DNA of 64,000 bases from Roseiarcus sp050012775 (GCA_050012775.1 JBEKGN010000009.1:1-64000), one strand, 5' to 3'; counted from the stretch's first letter, positions 35,782 to 45,440 are shown. Made by a program: numbers and translations. The notes: a model not told the origin generated them from the sequence alone.

Positions 35782-38700
35782 ATGGCGAGGCGTGGCGCGG
35801 GGTGGATGTTTGCGGCGCTGAGAGCCGTCAGCGAAGCGATATTGCGCGCGACCTCCCCCGAGGAGATTTTTCAACGAGTCTGCGAGATTGCGGTCCATGA
35901 CGGCGGGGCCGGCTGCGCGGGGGTTCTGCTCGCCGACGCCAACGAAGGATTGCGCCTCGTCGCGGGCGCCGGCGAGGGCCTGAACAAGCTGCGCGCCGTG
36001 AAGCTCCCGGTCGATCCGGGTTCGAGCGACGACATGGGGGCGCTCATCCCGATCGCGCGCGGCGGGTCCAGCATCGGCCTCTTCGCATTCTATCCCGGTC
36101 GTTCGGGGCGGTTCAGCGATCCGGTCATCGACCTTCTCGAGCATGTCGTGGAGAAAGTCTCGTCGGCGCTCGATAATTTCGATCGGGAGCGGGAACGAGA
36201 GCGCGTCGCCGAAGCCAACGACCGGCTGGATCGACGTTTTCGCTTATTGAACGCGACGAACAAGGCCATTCTTCAAGCTCGCAGCGTGGAAGAGATGTTC
36301 CGAACGGTCTGCGAAGCCGCGACGGGCCCAGGCAGGCTCTTGGGCGCCTCGGTGGCCTTGCACGATCCCAATTCCCAGTGGTTCACGCGCGTCGCCTGTT
36401 CGGGCGCGCTTGCGCATATTTATGAAACGGTGCGGATATCCGCCGATCCCAACCTCGCCGAAGGCCAGGGCGTCGCCGCGAACGCGTTCCGCACGGGCGA
36501 CCCCTGCTTTATCGACGACTTTCCCAACGATCCTCGGATGGCGCCGTGGCGCTCCGAGTTGCTCGCCGCCGGCGTGACGGCCGGCGCGGTGCTGCCGCTC
36601 GTGAAAGGCGGCCGCGTCGTCGGCGTCTTTTCTTCTTTTTTCGGCGAAGATTCCGGGCCGTTGGACGAGGAGCGGGCCCAACTGACGACCCGCATCGCGG
36701 AAAACATCTCGTTCGGCATGGAGCTGTTCGAACGGCAGGAGCAGAAGGACAACGTCACGCGCATGTTCGTGGCGCTCAGCGCGACCAACGAAGCGATCAT
36801 GCGCGCGCAGACGCGCGCCGAACTGTTCGAATTGGTGTGCGAAGCTGCGGTGAAGGGCGGCAACTTCACCGCCACGCTCATCGGCCTGCCGCGAGCGGGA
36901 AGCGATTTTCTTCGCATCGTCGCGGCGGCGGGGCCGACCGCGCAGAAGTCGAAAAACGCCAGACTGGCGATCAGCGCCCAACAGCCCGAAGGACGAGGGC
37001 TGTGCGGGAGGGCGTTTCGCACGGGGCGCCCGTGCATCAGCAACGACTATCTGACCGAAATCCAGGAGAACGTCCTTCTGGCGACGGTTCGCCGCGAGGG
37101 CACCCGGTCCGGCGCCGCCCTGCCGCTGCTCATCCGGGGCCAAGCGGTCGGCGTTCTCATCTTCATGTCCAGCGAGCGGGGCGCGTTTACGCCGGAGCTC
37201 GTCGAACTGCTGCAGCGGCTCGCGGACAACGTCTCGTTCGCCCTCGAGAACTTCGATCGCGCGGACGACCGTCGGCTGGCGGACGAGCAAGAGGAACGCC
37301 TGACCCGAATGTTCGCCGCCCTGAGCGCGACCAACGAAGCCATTATGCGCGCCGCGACGCGCGCGGAGCTATTCCGGTTGGTCTGCGAGGCCGCGGTGCA
37401 GGGCGGCCGGTTCACCTCCACCATAATCGCCTTTGCGGAACCGGAAAGCGATTTCCTGCGTATCGCCGCGACGGCGGGACCAAACGCGGCGCTGTCGAAG
37501 ACGCTGAAATTGGCGACCACGTCCGCGCATCCCGAGGGACGCGGATTGAGCGGAACGGCGTTTCGCACGCGCCAGCCCTGCATCAGCAACGACTATCTCG
37601 CCGACCAGCGGGCCGCCGCATTTCACGACAAGGCCCGCGACAGGGGCAGCAGATCCTGCGCCGCGCTGCCCCTGCTCAGCCATGGCGAAGCGGTCGGCGT
37701 CCTGCTCTTTCTTTCCAGCGAGCTCGGCGCGTTTACGTCGGAGCTCGTCGGGCTCCTCCAGCGGCTCGCGGAGAACGTCTCTTTCGCCCTCGAGAACTTC
37801 GATCGCGCGGACGACCGTCGCCTGGCGGACGAGCAAAAGGAACGCCTCACCCGGATGTACGCCGCCTTGAGCGCGACCAACGAAGCCATTATGCGCGCCG
37901 CGACCCGCGACGAATTATTCCGGCTCGTTTGCGGGGCGGCGGTGCACGGCGGCCAGTTCGCCTCCGCCATCATCGCCTTGACCGAACCGGGAAGCGACTT
38001 CATGCGCGTCGTCGCCTGGGATGGCCCAAGGGGCGACATGCAAAGGACGGTGAGAATTGCGATCACGGACGCCTATCCCGAGGGACGTGGGTTGAGCGGA
38101 ACCGCGTTCCGGACGTTGCAACCTTGCATCATCAACGACTATCTCGCCGACGAACGGGGCGCCGCCTTTCATGAGAGGGCGCGGCGCGAAGGCAACAACT
38201 CCGGCGCCGCCTTGCCGCTGCTGAGCGGCGGTCGGGCGGTCGGCGTCCTTGTCTTCATGTCGAGCGAGCGGGACGCGTTCACGCCCGAACTCGTCGAGCT
38301 TCTGGTGCGGATGACCAACAACGTTTCCTTCGCGCTCGAAAATTTCGATCGCGCCGACGAAAAGGCGCAGGCCGACGAGCGAATCAAATATCTGGCGACG
38401 CACGACGGTCTGACCGACCTTCCGAATCGGGCGACGTTCAATCAGTTGTTGCATTCTTCGATCGAGTCGGCGCGGCGGCAACATCGAAGCTTCGCGGTGC
38501 TGTTCATCGATATCGACCGATTCAAGGTCATCAACGATTCGCTCGGGCATAACGCCGGCGATGCGCTGCTGATCGAAACCGCCAACAGACTCCGTCATTG
38601 TTTGCGCGCCGGCGACGTCGTCGCCCGTCTCGGCGGCGACGAGTTCGTGATCATTCTCGAGCATGCCTCGGATCTGCGGCAAGTCGAGGCCGCCGCGCGC

Positions 38701-39768
38701 AGGCTGTTGTCCGTCGTTTGCGAGCCGCTCCAGCTCTGCGGACTCGAGTGCCGCGCGACCGCCAGCATCGGCATCGCGGTGTTCCCGGACGACGGCGAAG
38801 ACGAGCCGACGCTGACCAAGAACGCCGACATGGCGATGTATCGCGCCAAAGAGGAGGGCAAGAACGGCTTCCGCTTCTTCGTCAAGCAGAGCAAGACGCA
38901 ATCGGTCGAGCGTCTGGTGTTTGAAGCCAGACTGCGCCAGGCGCTCGAGCGCGATGAATTTTCGCTGCATTACCAGCCGAAAGTCGACGCGACGACGGAG
39001 CAAATCACCGGCGTCGAGGCGCTGCTGCGCTGGACATTGCCGGATTTGGGCGTGTTGTCGCCTATGCAGTTCATTCCGCTCGCCGAAGAGACCGGATTGA
39101 TCGTTCCGATCGGACGCTGGGTGCTGAAAAGCGCTTGCGCGCAAAACATGGCCTGGCGGCGACAGGGACTGCCGCCTTTGTCGATGGCGGTCAACCTCTC
39201 TCCGCGGCAGTTCTCGGACGAGAATCTGTTGCAGGACATCGACGACGCGCTCGCCGCAAGCGGGATGCCGCCGGAGCTGCTGCAGCTCGAGATCACGGAA
39301 AGCATGGTGATGCACAACGTCGGCCGCGCGATCGAACTGCTCGACGTTATCCGCAGCCGCGGCGTGCGGCTCGCCATCGACGATTTCGGGACCGGCTATT
39401 CCTCGATGTCGCTGATGAAGAAGTTTCCGGTCGACACGATCAAGATCGACCGCTCCTTCGTTCAGGACCTGCCGCATGACGCCGAGGACCGGGCGATCGC
39501 GCAAGCGATCATCAGCATGGGAAAGGCGCTCGGCCTGACGGTCGTCGCCGAAGGCGTGGAGACCGCCGAGCAGGCGGCTTTCCTGCGCGAGCACGCCTGC
39601 GACGAAATGCAAGGCTACCTCTTCAGCAAGCCGGTTCCCGCCGAGCGCATACCGGATGTTCTTCGCGCCGCTCGCCTTTTCCGCCCCGCCGCTTCGATCG
39701 CTCGCGCGAAACGCCCGTTCGGCGCCCGGCGATCGCAAAGCGGGGAGCCCGGCCGCGGCGTCGCCTAG
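35782..39768 (+). CDS. Five-GAF sensor protein with GGDEF and EAL domains (c-di-GMP turnover)
   Basis: 1328 residues, no membrane segment or signal seen, so cytosolic. Two diverged GAF-like domains (about 10-145 and 150-325) are followed by three near-repeats starting at residues 331, 513 and 695, each with ALSATNEAIMRA, EGRGL.G.AFRT..PCI.NDY, an ALPLL strand, and SFALENFDRAD linkers. A GGDEF domain starts near 874 with LGGDEF at 950-955 and an RxxD inhibitory site five residues before it. The EAL domain has EALLRW (1079), LEITESM, IDDFGTGYSS, TIKIDRSF and VVAEGVET, so both active sites look complete. It can be predicted to make and/or degrade c-di-GMP under control of unknown GAF ligands. 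It separates rimM from trmD. The 204-base upstream gap has an AT-rich stretch (CCCTATAAATAAATGA) that could hold its own promoter. Confidence 0.93.
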   Translation: MARRGAGWMFAALRAVSEAILRATSPEEIFQRVCEIAVHDGGAGCAGVLLADANEGLRLVAGAGEGLNKLRAVKLPVDPGSSDDMGALIPIARGGSSIGLFAFYPGRSGRFSDPVIDLLEHVVEKVSSALDNFDRERERERVAEANDRLDRRFRLLNATNKAILQARSVEEMFRTVCEAATGPGRLLGASVALHDPNSQWFTRVACSGALAHIYETVRISADPNLAEGQGVAANAFRTGDPCFIDDFPNDPRMAPWRSELLAAGVTAGAVLPLVKGGRVVGVFSSFFGEDSGPLDEERAQLTTRIAENISFGMELFERQEQKDNVTRMFVALSATNEAIMRAQTRAELFELVCEAAVKGGNFTATLIGLPRAGSDFLRIVAAAGPTAQKSKNARLAISAQQPEGRGLCGRAFRTGRPCISNDYLTEIQENVLLATVRREGTRSGAALPLLIRGQAVGVLIFMSSERGAFTPELVELLQRLADNVSFALENFDRADDRRLADEQEERLTRMFAALSATNEAIMRAATRAELFRLVCEAAVQGGRFTSTIIAFAEPESDFLRIAATAGPNAALSKTLKLATTSAHPEGRGLSGTAFRTRQPCISNDYLADQRAAAFHDKARDRGSRSCAALPLLSHGEAVGVLLFLSSELGAFTSELVGLLQRLAENVSFALENFDRADDRRLADEQKERLTRMYAALSATNEAIMRAATRDELFRLVCGAAVHGGQFASAIIALTEPGSDFMRVVAWDGPRGDMQRTVRIAITDAYPEGRGLSGTAFRTLQPCIINDYLADERGAAFHERARREGNNSGAALPLLSGGRAVGVLVFMSSERDAFTPELVELLVRMTNNVSFALENFDRADEKAQADERIKYLATHDGLTDLPNRATFNQLLHSSIESARRQHRSFAVLFIDIDRFKVINDSLGHNAGDALLIETANRLRHCLRAGDVVARLGGDEFVIILEHASDLRQVEAAARRLLSVVCEPLQLCGLECRATASIGIAVFPDDGEDEPTLTKNADMAMYRAKEEGKNGFRFFVKQSKTQSVERLVFEARLRQALERDEFSLHYQPKVDATTEQITGVEALLRWTLPDLGVLSPMQFIPLAEETGLIVPIGRWVLKSACAQNMAWRRQGLPPLSMAVNLSPRQFSDENLLQDIDDALAASGMPPELLQLEITESMVMHNVGRAIELLDVIRSRGVRLAIDDFGTGYSSMSLMKKFPVDTIKIDRSFVQDLPHDAEDRAIAQAIISMGKALGLTVVAEGVETAEQAAFLREHACDEMQGYLFSKPVPAERIPDVLRAARLFRPAASIARAKRPFGARRSQSGEPGRGVA
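36772..38370 (+). repeat. Three tandem 546-bp GAF-coding repeats
   Basis: Units start at 36772, 37318 and 37864, exactly 546 bases (182 codons) apart. GAGCGCGACCAACGAAGC and, near each end, CTCGAGAACTTCGATCGCGC recur with few changes. Units 2 and 3 are closest. Residues in the loop regions differ more than the frame residues, so these look like duplicated domains that have partly diverged. Confidence 0.85.
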
Positions 39769-40014
39769 AGCGCGCTCCCCGGCTCGCGCGTCGCCTATCC
39801 CTTGCGAGCGAGACCGTTGGCGCGTTCCCAGGGGCTTGAGCGCGAGTCGTTGGCCGATCCTGCCCCGGAGGGCTTCCATCGCGCGCTGCGCAGCGTTGCG
39901 CCCGTATCTACGCGATCGTCGATCTCTGCTAAGCACGGCGGCGTCGGGGAAATCGAAGAGGACAAAGCCGTCCGTGTCGCACAAATCGCCCGACGCGCCC
40001 TTTGGAAAGAACCG

Positions 40015-40719
40015 ATGTTCGCAGCCACGATCCTGACGCTGTTTCCCCAGATGTTCCCCGGCCCGCTCGGCCAAAGCCTAGCGGGCGACGCGCTCGCGCG
40101 CGGCCTTTGGTCCTTAGAGGCGCGCGACATTCGCGAGCACGGATTAGGGCGCCATCGCGCCGTCGACGACACGCCCGCCGGCGGCGGGCCGGGCATGGTG
40201 ATGCGCGCCGACGTGCTCGCGGCGAGCTTAGAGGCGGCGCTCGCGCCGGACGACCCGCGCCCGCGCCTTCTCATGAGCCCGCGCGGCGCGCCGTTCACGC
40301 AAGCCCTCGCGCGCGAGTGGGCGGCGGGACCCGGCCTCCTCATGATCTGCCCGCGCTTCGAGGGCGTCGACGAGCGCATCGTCGCCGCGCGCGGATTGAT
40401 CGAGGTGTCGATCGGCGATTACGTGCTTTCCGGCGGCGAGATCGCCGCGCTCGCGGTGCTCGACGCCTGCGTGCGATTGATTCCCGGCGTGATGGGCAAA
40501 ACGGAATCCGGCGACCAGGAGAGCTTCGAGGCCGGCCTGCTCGAATATCCGCATTACACCCGGCCGCGCGAATGGGAGGGACGCGCCATTCCCGACGTGC
40601 TGCTCTCGGGCGATCACAAGGCGATCGCGAAATGGCGGCGCGAGGAAGCGTTGCGGATCACTGGGGAACGAAGGCCGGATTTGACGGCGGGCCGAAACCG
40701 GGATGGCGAGGCGCGCTGA
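40015..40719 (+). CDS. trmD: tRNA (guanine-N1)-methyltransferase
   Basis: Methylates G37 of tRNAs reading CNN and similar codons, preventing frameshifts. 234 residues with the trefoil-knot SAM site: GGGPGMVMRADVL, ICPRFEGVDERI, SIGDYVLSGGE, and PHYTRPREWEGRAIPDVLLS. ATG 40015 is chosen because the mature N-terminus (TILTLFPQMF) follows directly and GGAAAGA lies upstream; the frame extends 71 codons upstream without homology. The 246 bases between the GAF/GGDEF/EAL gene and trmD show nothing recognisable. rplS, the usual next gene, is absent. Confidence 0.95.
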   Translation: MFAATILTLFPQMFPGPLGQSLAGDALARGLWSLEARDIREHGLGRHRAVDDTPAGGGPGMVMRADVLAASLEAALAPDDPRPRLLMSPRGAPFTQALAREWAAGPGLLMICPRFEGVDERIVAARGLIEVSIGDYVLSGGEIAALAVLDACVRLIPGVMGKTESGDQESFEAGLLEYPHYTRPREWEGRAIPDVLLSGDHKAIAKWRREEALRITGERRPDLTAGRNRDGEAR

Positions 40720-40725
40720 CGCTTT

Positions 40726-41607
40726 TCAGCGCGTCGGCACCGGAACTTCGCCGCGATAATCGTAGAACCCGCGCTGCGTCTTGCGCCCGAGCCAACCCGC
40801 CTCGACATATTTCACCAGCAGCGGGCACGGCCGATATTTGGAATCGGCGAGGCCTTCGTGCAGCACCTGCATCACCGACAGGCACGTGTCGAGACCGATG
40901 AAATCGGCCAGTTGCAGCGGCCCCATCGGGTGGTTGGCGCCCAGCCGCATCGCCGTGTCGATCGATTCGACCGAGCCCACGCCCTCGTAAAGCGTGTAGA
41001 TCGCTTCGTTGATCATCGGCAGCAGAATGCGATTGACGATGAAAGCGGGGAAATCCTCGGACATCGTCGCGGTCTTGCCGAGCCGCGCGACGAACGCCTT
41101 GGCGGCCTCGAACGTGTCGTCCTTGGTCGCGATGCCGCGGATCAGTTCGACCAGTTGCATGCGCGCCACCGGATTCATGAAATGAATGCCGATGAAGCGC
41201 TCGGGATTGGCGGTGACGGAAGCGAGGCGGGTGATCGAAATCGACGAGGTGTTCGAAGCGACGATCGTTTCCGGTTTCAGAAACGAGCGCAGGTTGGTGA
41301 AGATCTTGCGTTTGACGTCCTCGATTTCGGACGCCGCTTCCACGACCAGATCGCAGTCGGCGAGTTCGTCGTAGGTGTCGGCGACGCCGATCCTTCCCAG
41401 CACCGCCTGCCGGCCGGCGTCGTCGAGCTGCCCCTTGGCGATCTGGCGCGACAAGAAGCCGTTGATCGTGGCGAGCGCCGCCCTGACCCGCTCCTCGGCG
41501 ACGTCGTTGAGCAGAACGCTCATGCCGGCCTGCGCGCAGACCAGCGCGATTCCAGAGCCCATCTGTCCCGCGCCGATTACGCCGACTTTGTTGATCGAGA
41601 GCGCCAT
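40726..41607 (-). CDS. hbd: 3-hydroxybutyryl-CoA dehydrogenase
   Basis: NAD(P)-dependent 3-hydroxyacyl-CoA dehydrogenase of the single-function FadB2/Hbd/PaaH type, 293 residues. Rossmann start VGVIGAGQMGSGIALVCAQAG, EAASEIEDVK, NTSSISITRLAS, the catalytic histidine in GIHFMNPV, and C-terminal GRKTQRGFYDY. It interconverts acetoacetyl-CoA and 3-hydroxybutyryl-CoA, in PHB, butyrate or acyl-CoA metabolism. Downstream of etfBA, as in many alphaproteobacteria. A start three codons upstream (41616) is possible. Confidence 0.93.
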   Translation of the reverse strand: MALSINKVGVIGAGQMGSGIALVCAQAGMSVLLNDVAEERVRAALATINGFLSRQIAKGQLDDAGRQAVLGRIGVADTYDELADCDLVVEAASEIEDVKRKIFTNLRSFLKPETIVASNTSSISITRLASVTANPERFIGIHFMNPVARMQLVELIRGIATKDDTFEAAKAFVARLGKTATMSEDFPAFIVNRILLPMINEAIYTLYEGVGSVESIDTAMRLGANHPMGPLQLADFIGLDTCLSVMQVLHEGLADSKYRPCPLLVKYVEAGWLGRKTQRGFYDYRGEVPVPTR

Positions 41608-41705
41608 TCGTGTCATCCCACAGCGACAAAGCCCGCGCCCACGCGCGCGATCATAGACCAGCGTTGCGGCAGGTCCAGAGCGGACCTAGCCTCCGCGCCG
41701 AAACT

Positions 41706-42650
41706 TCACCGGCCGATCTTCGCCAACTCCTGGGCCAGTTCGGGCAGGGCCGTATAGAGGTCGGCGACGAGGCCGTAGTCGGCGACCTGAAAGATCGGCG
41801 CCTCCTCGTCCTTGTTGATGGCGACGATGACCTTGGAGTCCTTCATCCCCGCCAAATGCTGGATCGCCCCCGATATGCCGACCGCGATATAGAGATCGGG
41901 CGCCACCACCTTGCCGGTCTGCCCGACCTGCCAATCGTTGGGAGCATAGCCGGCGTCGACCGCGGCGCGCGAGGCGCCCATCGCGGCCCCCAGCTTGTCG
42001 GCGACCGGCTCGATATAGGTCTTGAAATTCTCCGCCTTCTGCATCGCGCGCCCGCCGGAAATGATGATCTTGGCCGAGGTCAGTTCCGGCCGGTCCGACT
42101 TGGCGAGCGCTTCGCCGGCGAAAGTCGAGACGCCGGGATCGCCCGCCGCCGCCACCGGCTCGATTCGAGCCGAGCCTCCCTCGCCCGTCGCCGGAAAGGA
42201 AGCGGTGCGCACGGTGGCGACGATCTTGGCGTCGGTCGCTTCGACCGTCTGGATCGCGTTGCCCGCGTAGATCGGCCGCTCGAACGTCGTGGGAGAGAGA
42301 ACCTTGGTGATGTCGGAAACCTGCATCACGTCGAGCAAGGCGGCCGCGCGCGGCAACACGTTCTTGGAATAGGGGCTCGATGCGGCGAGGATCGCCGCAT
42401 AGTCGCGCGCCAGTTCCACGATCAGCGCGGCGAGCGGTTCGGCCAGGCCGTGCTCGTAAAGCGGATCGTCGGCGACCCGCACGCGCGCCACGCCGGAAAG
42501 ATTCGCCGCCCTGGCCGCCGCCTCCGCGACGTTGCGCCCGGCGACGAGAATATCGACCGGAGCGCCGAGCTGCAAAGCCGCGGTGAGCGCCCGCGCCGTC
42601 AGATCGCTCAAACGGCCGTTCGCGACTTCGCCCAGGAGAAGGGTCGTCAT
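41706..42650 (-). CDS. etfA: Electron transfer flavoprotein alpha subunit
   Basis: FAD-binding subunit of ETF, which takes electrons from acyl-CoA dehydrogenases and passes them to ETF-ubiquinone oxidoreductase. 314 residues: TTLLLGEVANGRLSDLTARA start, then the C-terminal FAD domain with SGGRAMQKAENF, ASRAAVDAGYAPNDWQVGQT, GKVVAPDLYIAVGISGAIQH and VIVAINKDEEAPIFQVADY. Two bases separate it from etfB, so the subunits are made together. Confidence 0.95.
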   Translation of the reverse strand: MTTLLLGEVANGRLSDLTARALTAALQLGAPVDILVAGRNVAEAAARAANLSGVARVRVADDPLYEHGLAEPLAALIVELARDYAAILAASSPYSKNVLPRAAALLDVMQVSDITKVLSPTTFERPIYAGNAIQTVEATDAKIVATVRTASFPATGEGGSARIEPVAAAGDPGVSTFAGEALAKSDRPELTSAKIIISGGRAMQKAENFKTYIEPVADKLGAAMGASRAAVDAGYAPNDWQVGQTGKVVAPDLYIAVGISGAIQHLAGMKDSKVIVAINKDEEAPIFQVADYGLVADLYTALPELAQELAKIGR

Positions 42651-42652
42651 GT

Positions 42653-43402
42653 TCAGATCACTCCCGCTTCGTCGTGCAGCTTGGCGACGAGCTCCGCCAC
42701 CGTCTTGACCTTCACGCCCGCCTTGCGCCCGCTCGGCTCCGCGGTCTTCAGCACCTTCACGCGCGGCGAGACGTCGACGCCGAAATCGGCCGGCGTCTTT
42801 TCGTCGATCGGCTTCTTCTTGGCCTTCATGATGTTGGGCAACGAGGCGTAGCGCGGTTCGTTGAGGCGCAAATCGGTGGTCACGATCGCGGGAAGCTTCA
42901 GTTCGACGGTCTGCATGCCGCCGTCGACTTCGCGCGTCACCGCCACCTTGCCCTCGCCGACGACGACCTTCGAGGCGAAGGTGCCCTGCGCGAGGCCCGT
43001 CAGCGCCGCCAGCATCTGCCCGGTCTGATTGCAATCGTCGTCGATCGCCTGCTTGCCCATGATCACCAGGCCCGGCTGTTCGGCGCCGACGACGCCCTTG
43101 AGCAGCTTGGCGACCGCCAGAGGCTCCACCAGGCCTTCGGTCTTGATCAGAATCCCGCGATCGGCCCCCATCGCCAGCGCGGTGCGCACGGTTTCGGCCG
43201 CCTGGGCGGGGCCGATCGAGACGACGATCACCTCGCTCGCCTTGCCCGCTTCCTTCTGGCGAAGCGCCTCCTCGACCGCGATTTCGTCGAACGGGTTCAT
43301 CGACATCTTCACGTTGGCGAGCTCGACCCCCGACCCGTCCGGCTTGATGCGGATTTTCACGTTGTAATCGACCACCCGCTTCACGGGCACGAGAATCTTC
43401 AT
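42653..43402 (-). CDS. etfB: Electron transfer flavoprotein beta subunit
   Basis: AMP-binding partner of EtfA, 249 residues. KILVPVKRVVDYNVKIRIKP start, NPFDEIAVEEALR, GADRGILI, GKQAIDDDCNQTGQMLAALT, and the recognition loop region LRLNEPRYASLPNIMKAKKK. First gene of etfB-etfA-hbd on the minus strand. The 448-base region upstream separates it from the divergent peptide-transport operon. Confidence 0.95.
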   Translation of the reverse strand: MKILVPVKRVVDYNVKIRIKPDGSGVELANVKMSMNPFDEIAVEEALRQKEAGKASEVIVVSIGPAQAAETVRTALAMGADRGILIKTEGLVEPLAVAKLLKGVVGAEQPGLVIMGKQAIDDDCNQTGQMLAALTGLAQGTFASKVVVGEGKVAVTREVDGGMQTVELKLPAIVTTDLRLNEPRYASLPNIMKAKKKPIDEKTPADFGVDVSPRVKVLKTAEPSGRKAGVKVKTVAELVAKLHDEAGVI

Positions 43403-43850
43403 GGCGGCGAGAACCCTCTCCTGGCGTTCGGGCGGCGACCGAGACGTTGCGGCCGCAACCCCTAATCGGCGGGATTGAGCAAGTCAACGCGCGCCGGGCG
43501 GCCTTTTCCCGTTGGGCTCGCGGCCCGATCGGCGCGCGCGTTGGCAATGAAAATGCGGCCGCGCCATGCCGGCGCCAAAGGCGCGGGCCGCGAAGAGACG
43601 CGGGCGAAGGCGCAAGGTCAAGGCCGCGTCCCGCGGAACGGCTCGGATTTTCCGGCGATTCCGGGATGAGCGACGCCAAACCGCCAGCAAATTGAGGCCG
43701 CGCGGGCGGAATGGGCCGCGCCGTCCGGCGATTGACATCTCGATCTGTCTAATCCGAAGATATTCGTGCAAGCGCTCGGCGCCTTACATCGAACCGCGGC
43801 ATCGGCCGGCCCGTCATCCGGCGCGGGGCGCATCTGGGAGGGTATGGGCG
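43403..43850. other. Divergent intergenic region (448 bp) without a supported gene
   Basis: Lies between etfB (minus) and the peptide-binding protein gene (plus). Open frames here have arginine-rich composition typical of GC-rich noncoding DNA and no motif. A TTGACA at 43732-43737 is a good -35 for the plus operon, but no good -10 sits at 16-18 bases. I see no terminator or RNA structure. Confidence 0.5.
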
Positions 43851-45440
43851 ATGAGCGAGCTGAATGACTTGAAGACGAAATTGCAAGTCGCCGGAATTTC
43901 GCGCCGTGAGTTCATGGGCCGCGCCGCCGCGCTGGGCGCCTCGACGGCGGTGATTTCGAGCCTGCTGGCAAGCGCCGACGCGATCGCAGCGGAGACGCCC
44001 AGGAAGGGCGGATTGCTGCGGCTGGGATTGGGCGGCGGCAGCACCACCGACAGCGTCGACATCACTTCCTACAACGACTCCGTGATGATCGACGTGAGCC
44101 GCGGGCTGTTCAACGGCCTGATCGAATGGGGCGAGGACGGCAAGCCGAAACCCGACCTGGCCTCGAGCTTCGAGCCGACGAACGGCGCCAAGGATTGGAT
44201 TTTCAACCTTCGCAAGGGCGTCAAGTTCTCCGACGGCAGGGAATTCACCGCCGACGACGCGGTCTATTCGCTGAACCTGCACCGCGGCGACAGCAAGTCG
44301 GGCGGCGCGGGCTCGATGAAGGCCATCGCCGACGTCCGGAAGCTCGACAAGCATCAGATCCAGATTTCGCTCGCCGCCGCCGACGCCGACCTGCCCTATG
44401 TCCTGACCGATTATCACGTCTTGATGATTCCCGACGGGTTCAAGGATTGGGCGAAGCCCGTCGGGACCGGCGCGTTCGAGCTCGAAAAATTCGATCCGGG
44501 CGTGCGAATCTCGCTCAAGAAGGTCCGCGACTTCTGGAAAGAAGGGCGCGGCCATCTCGACGCCGTGGAAGTGACCGTCATCAACGACGGCTCCGCGCGC
44601 ATCAACGCTCTGATCTCGGGCCAAATCGACGCCATCAACCGCGTCGACCACAAAGCCGTGGCGATGCTCTCCAAGTCGCCCAAGGTCCAGATCGTGCGCG
44701 CGGCGGGCGGCTGGCACGCAGTGCTGGCGATGGAGGCCGACAAGCCGCCCTACGACAATCCGGATATTCGCCTGGCGCTGAAATTCGCCACCGACCGCGA
44801 GCAGATCCTGAAGGCGCTGTTCAGCGGCTACGGAACGCTCGGCAACGATCACCCGATCCCGCCCACCGATCCCTATTTCAACAACGAACTGCCGCAGCGC
44901 AAGCACGATCCCGAGCGCGCCGCGTTCCATTTCAAGAAGGCGGGGATCGCCGATCCGAAGATCCTGCTGCAGGTGTCCGACGCGGCGTTCAACGGCGCCG
45001 TCGACGAAGGCGCGCTGTTTCAGGCCAGCTGCGCCCAGGCCGGCATCAAGGTCGATCTCAAGAAGGAGCCGGCCGACGGCTTCTGGGACAATGTCTGGCT
45101 CAAGGGCGCGTTCGTCGGCAGCTATTGGGGCGGCCGCGCCGCCGCGACGCAGATGCTTTCCGTCGCTTTCGCCGCCGGCGCGCCGTGGAACGAAACCCAC
45201 TGGAAGAACGACAAGTTCGAGAAGCTGCTCGCCGACGCGCGCAGCGAGACCGACGAAGCCAAGCGCAAGCCCTATATCTGGGAAATGCAGAAGATGCTGC
45301 ACGACGACGGCGGCGCGATCATTCCCGTCTTCAAGGACTGGCTCGACGCGCACAGCGAAAAGGTCGGCGGCCACACGCCGCACGGCGGCTTCGACATGGA
45401 CAACGGCATGATCCTGGAAAAGGCCTGGATCAAGGCGTGA
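43851..45440 (+). CDS. ABC transporter substrate-binding protein, family 5 (peptide/nickel type)
   Basis: 529-residue periplasmic receptor. The N-terminus has a twin-arginine signal (SRREFMGRAAALGAS, then a hydrophobic stretch to ADAIAAE). SBP_bac_5 features: NGLIEWGEDGKPKPDLASSF, WIFNLRKGVKFSDGREFTADD, RLALKFATDREQIL. A Tat signal means it folds before export. It heads a four-gene importer operon. Ligand may be a peptide, opine or other small molecule; specificity is not readable. I chose ATG 43851, with GGGAGGG upstream, because the signal starts there. Confidence 0.9.
   Translation: MSELNDLKTKLQVAGISRREFMGRAAALGASTAVISSLLASADAIAAETPRKGGLLRLGLGGGSTTDSVDITSYNDSVMIDVSRGLFNGLIEWGEDGKPKPDLASSFEPTNGAKDWIFNLRKGVKFSDGREFTADDAVYSLNLHRGDSKSGGAGSMKAIADVRKLDKHQIQISLAAADADLPYVLTDYHVLMIPDGFKDWAKPVGTGAFELEKFDPGVRISLKKVRDFWKEGRGHLDAVEVTVINDGSARINALISGQIDAINRVDHKAVAMLSKSPKVQIVRAAGGWHAVLAMEADKPPYDNPDIRLALKFATDREQILKALFSGYGTLGNDHPIPPTDPYFNNELPQRKHDPERAAFHFKKAGIADPKILLQVSDAAFNGAVDEGALFQASCAQAGIKVDLKKEPADGFWDNVWLKGAFVGSYWGGRAAATQMLSVAFAAGAPWNETHWKNDKFEKLLADARSETDEAKRKPYIWEMQKMLHDDGGAIIPVFKDWLDAHSEKVGGHTPHGGFDMDNGMILEKAWIKA

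Noticed and set aside
36772..38370. Tandem repeats as a possible CRISPR or satellite array
   Set aside because: The 546-base units are coding, in frame, and encode GAF domains.
39769..40014. N-terminal extension of trmD (71 codons)
   Set aside because: TrmD homology starts exactly at the ATG of 40015, which has a ribosome-binding site; the upstream codons show no similarity to the family.
37915..40074. Long minus-strand frames opposite the GAF-GGDEF-EAL gene
   Set aside because: They mirror the tandem repeats of the sense gene and lack start signals and motifs.
43403..43850. Arg-rich frames of 70-95 codons before the peptide-binding protein gene
   Set aside because: No ribosome-binding site, no motif, and a composition like other noncoding GC-rich DNA here.
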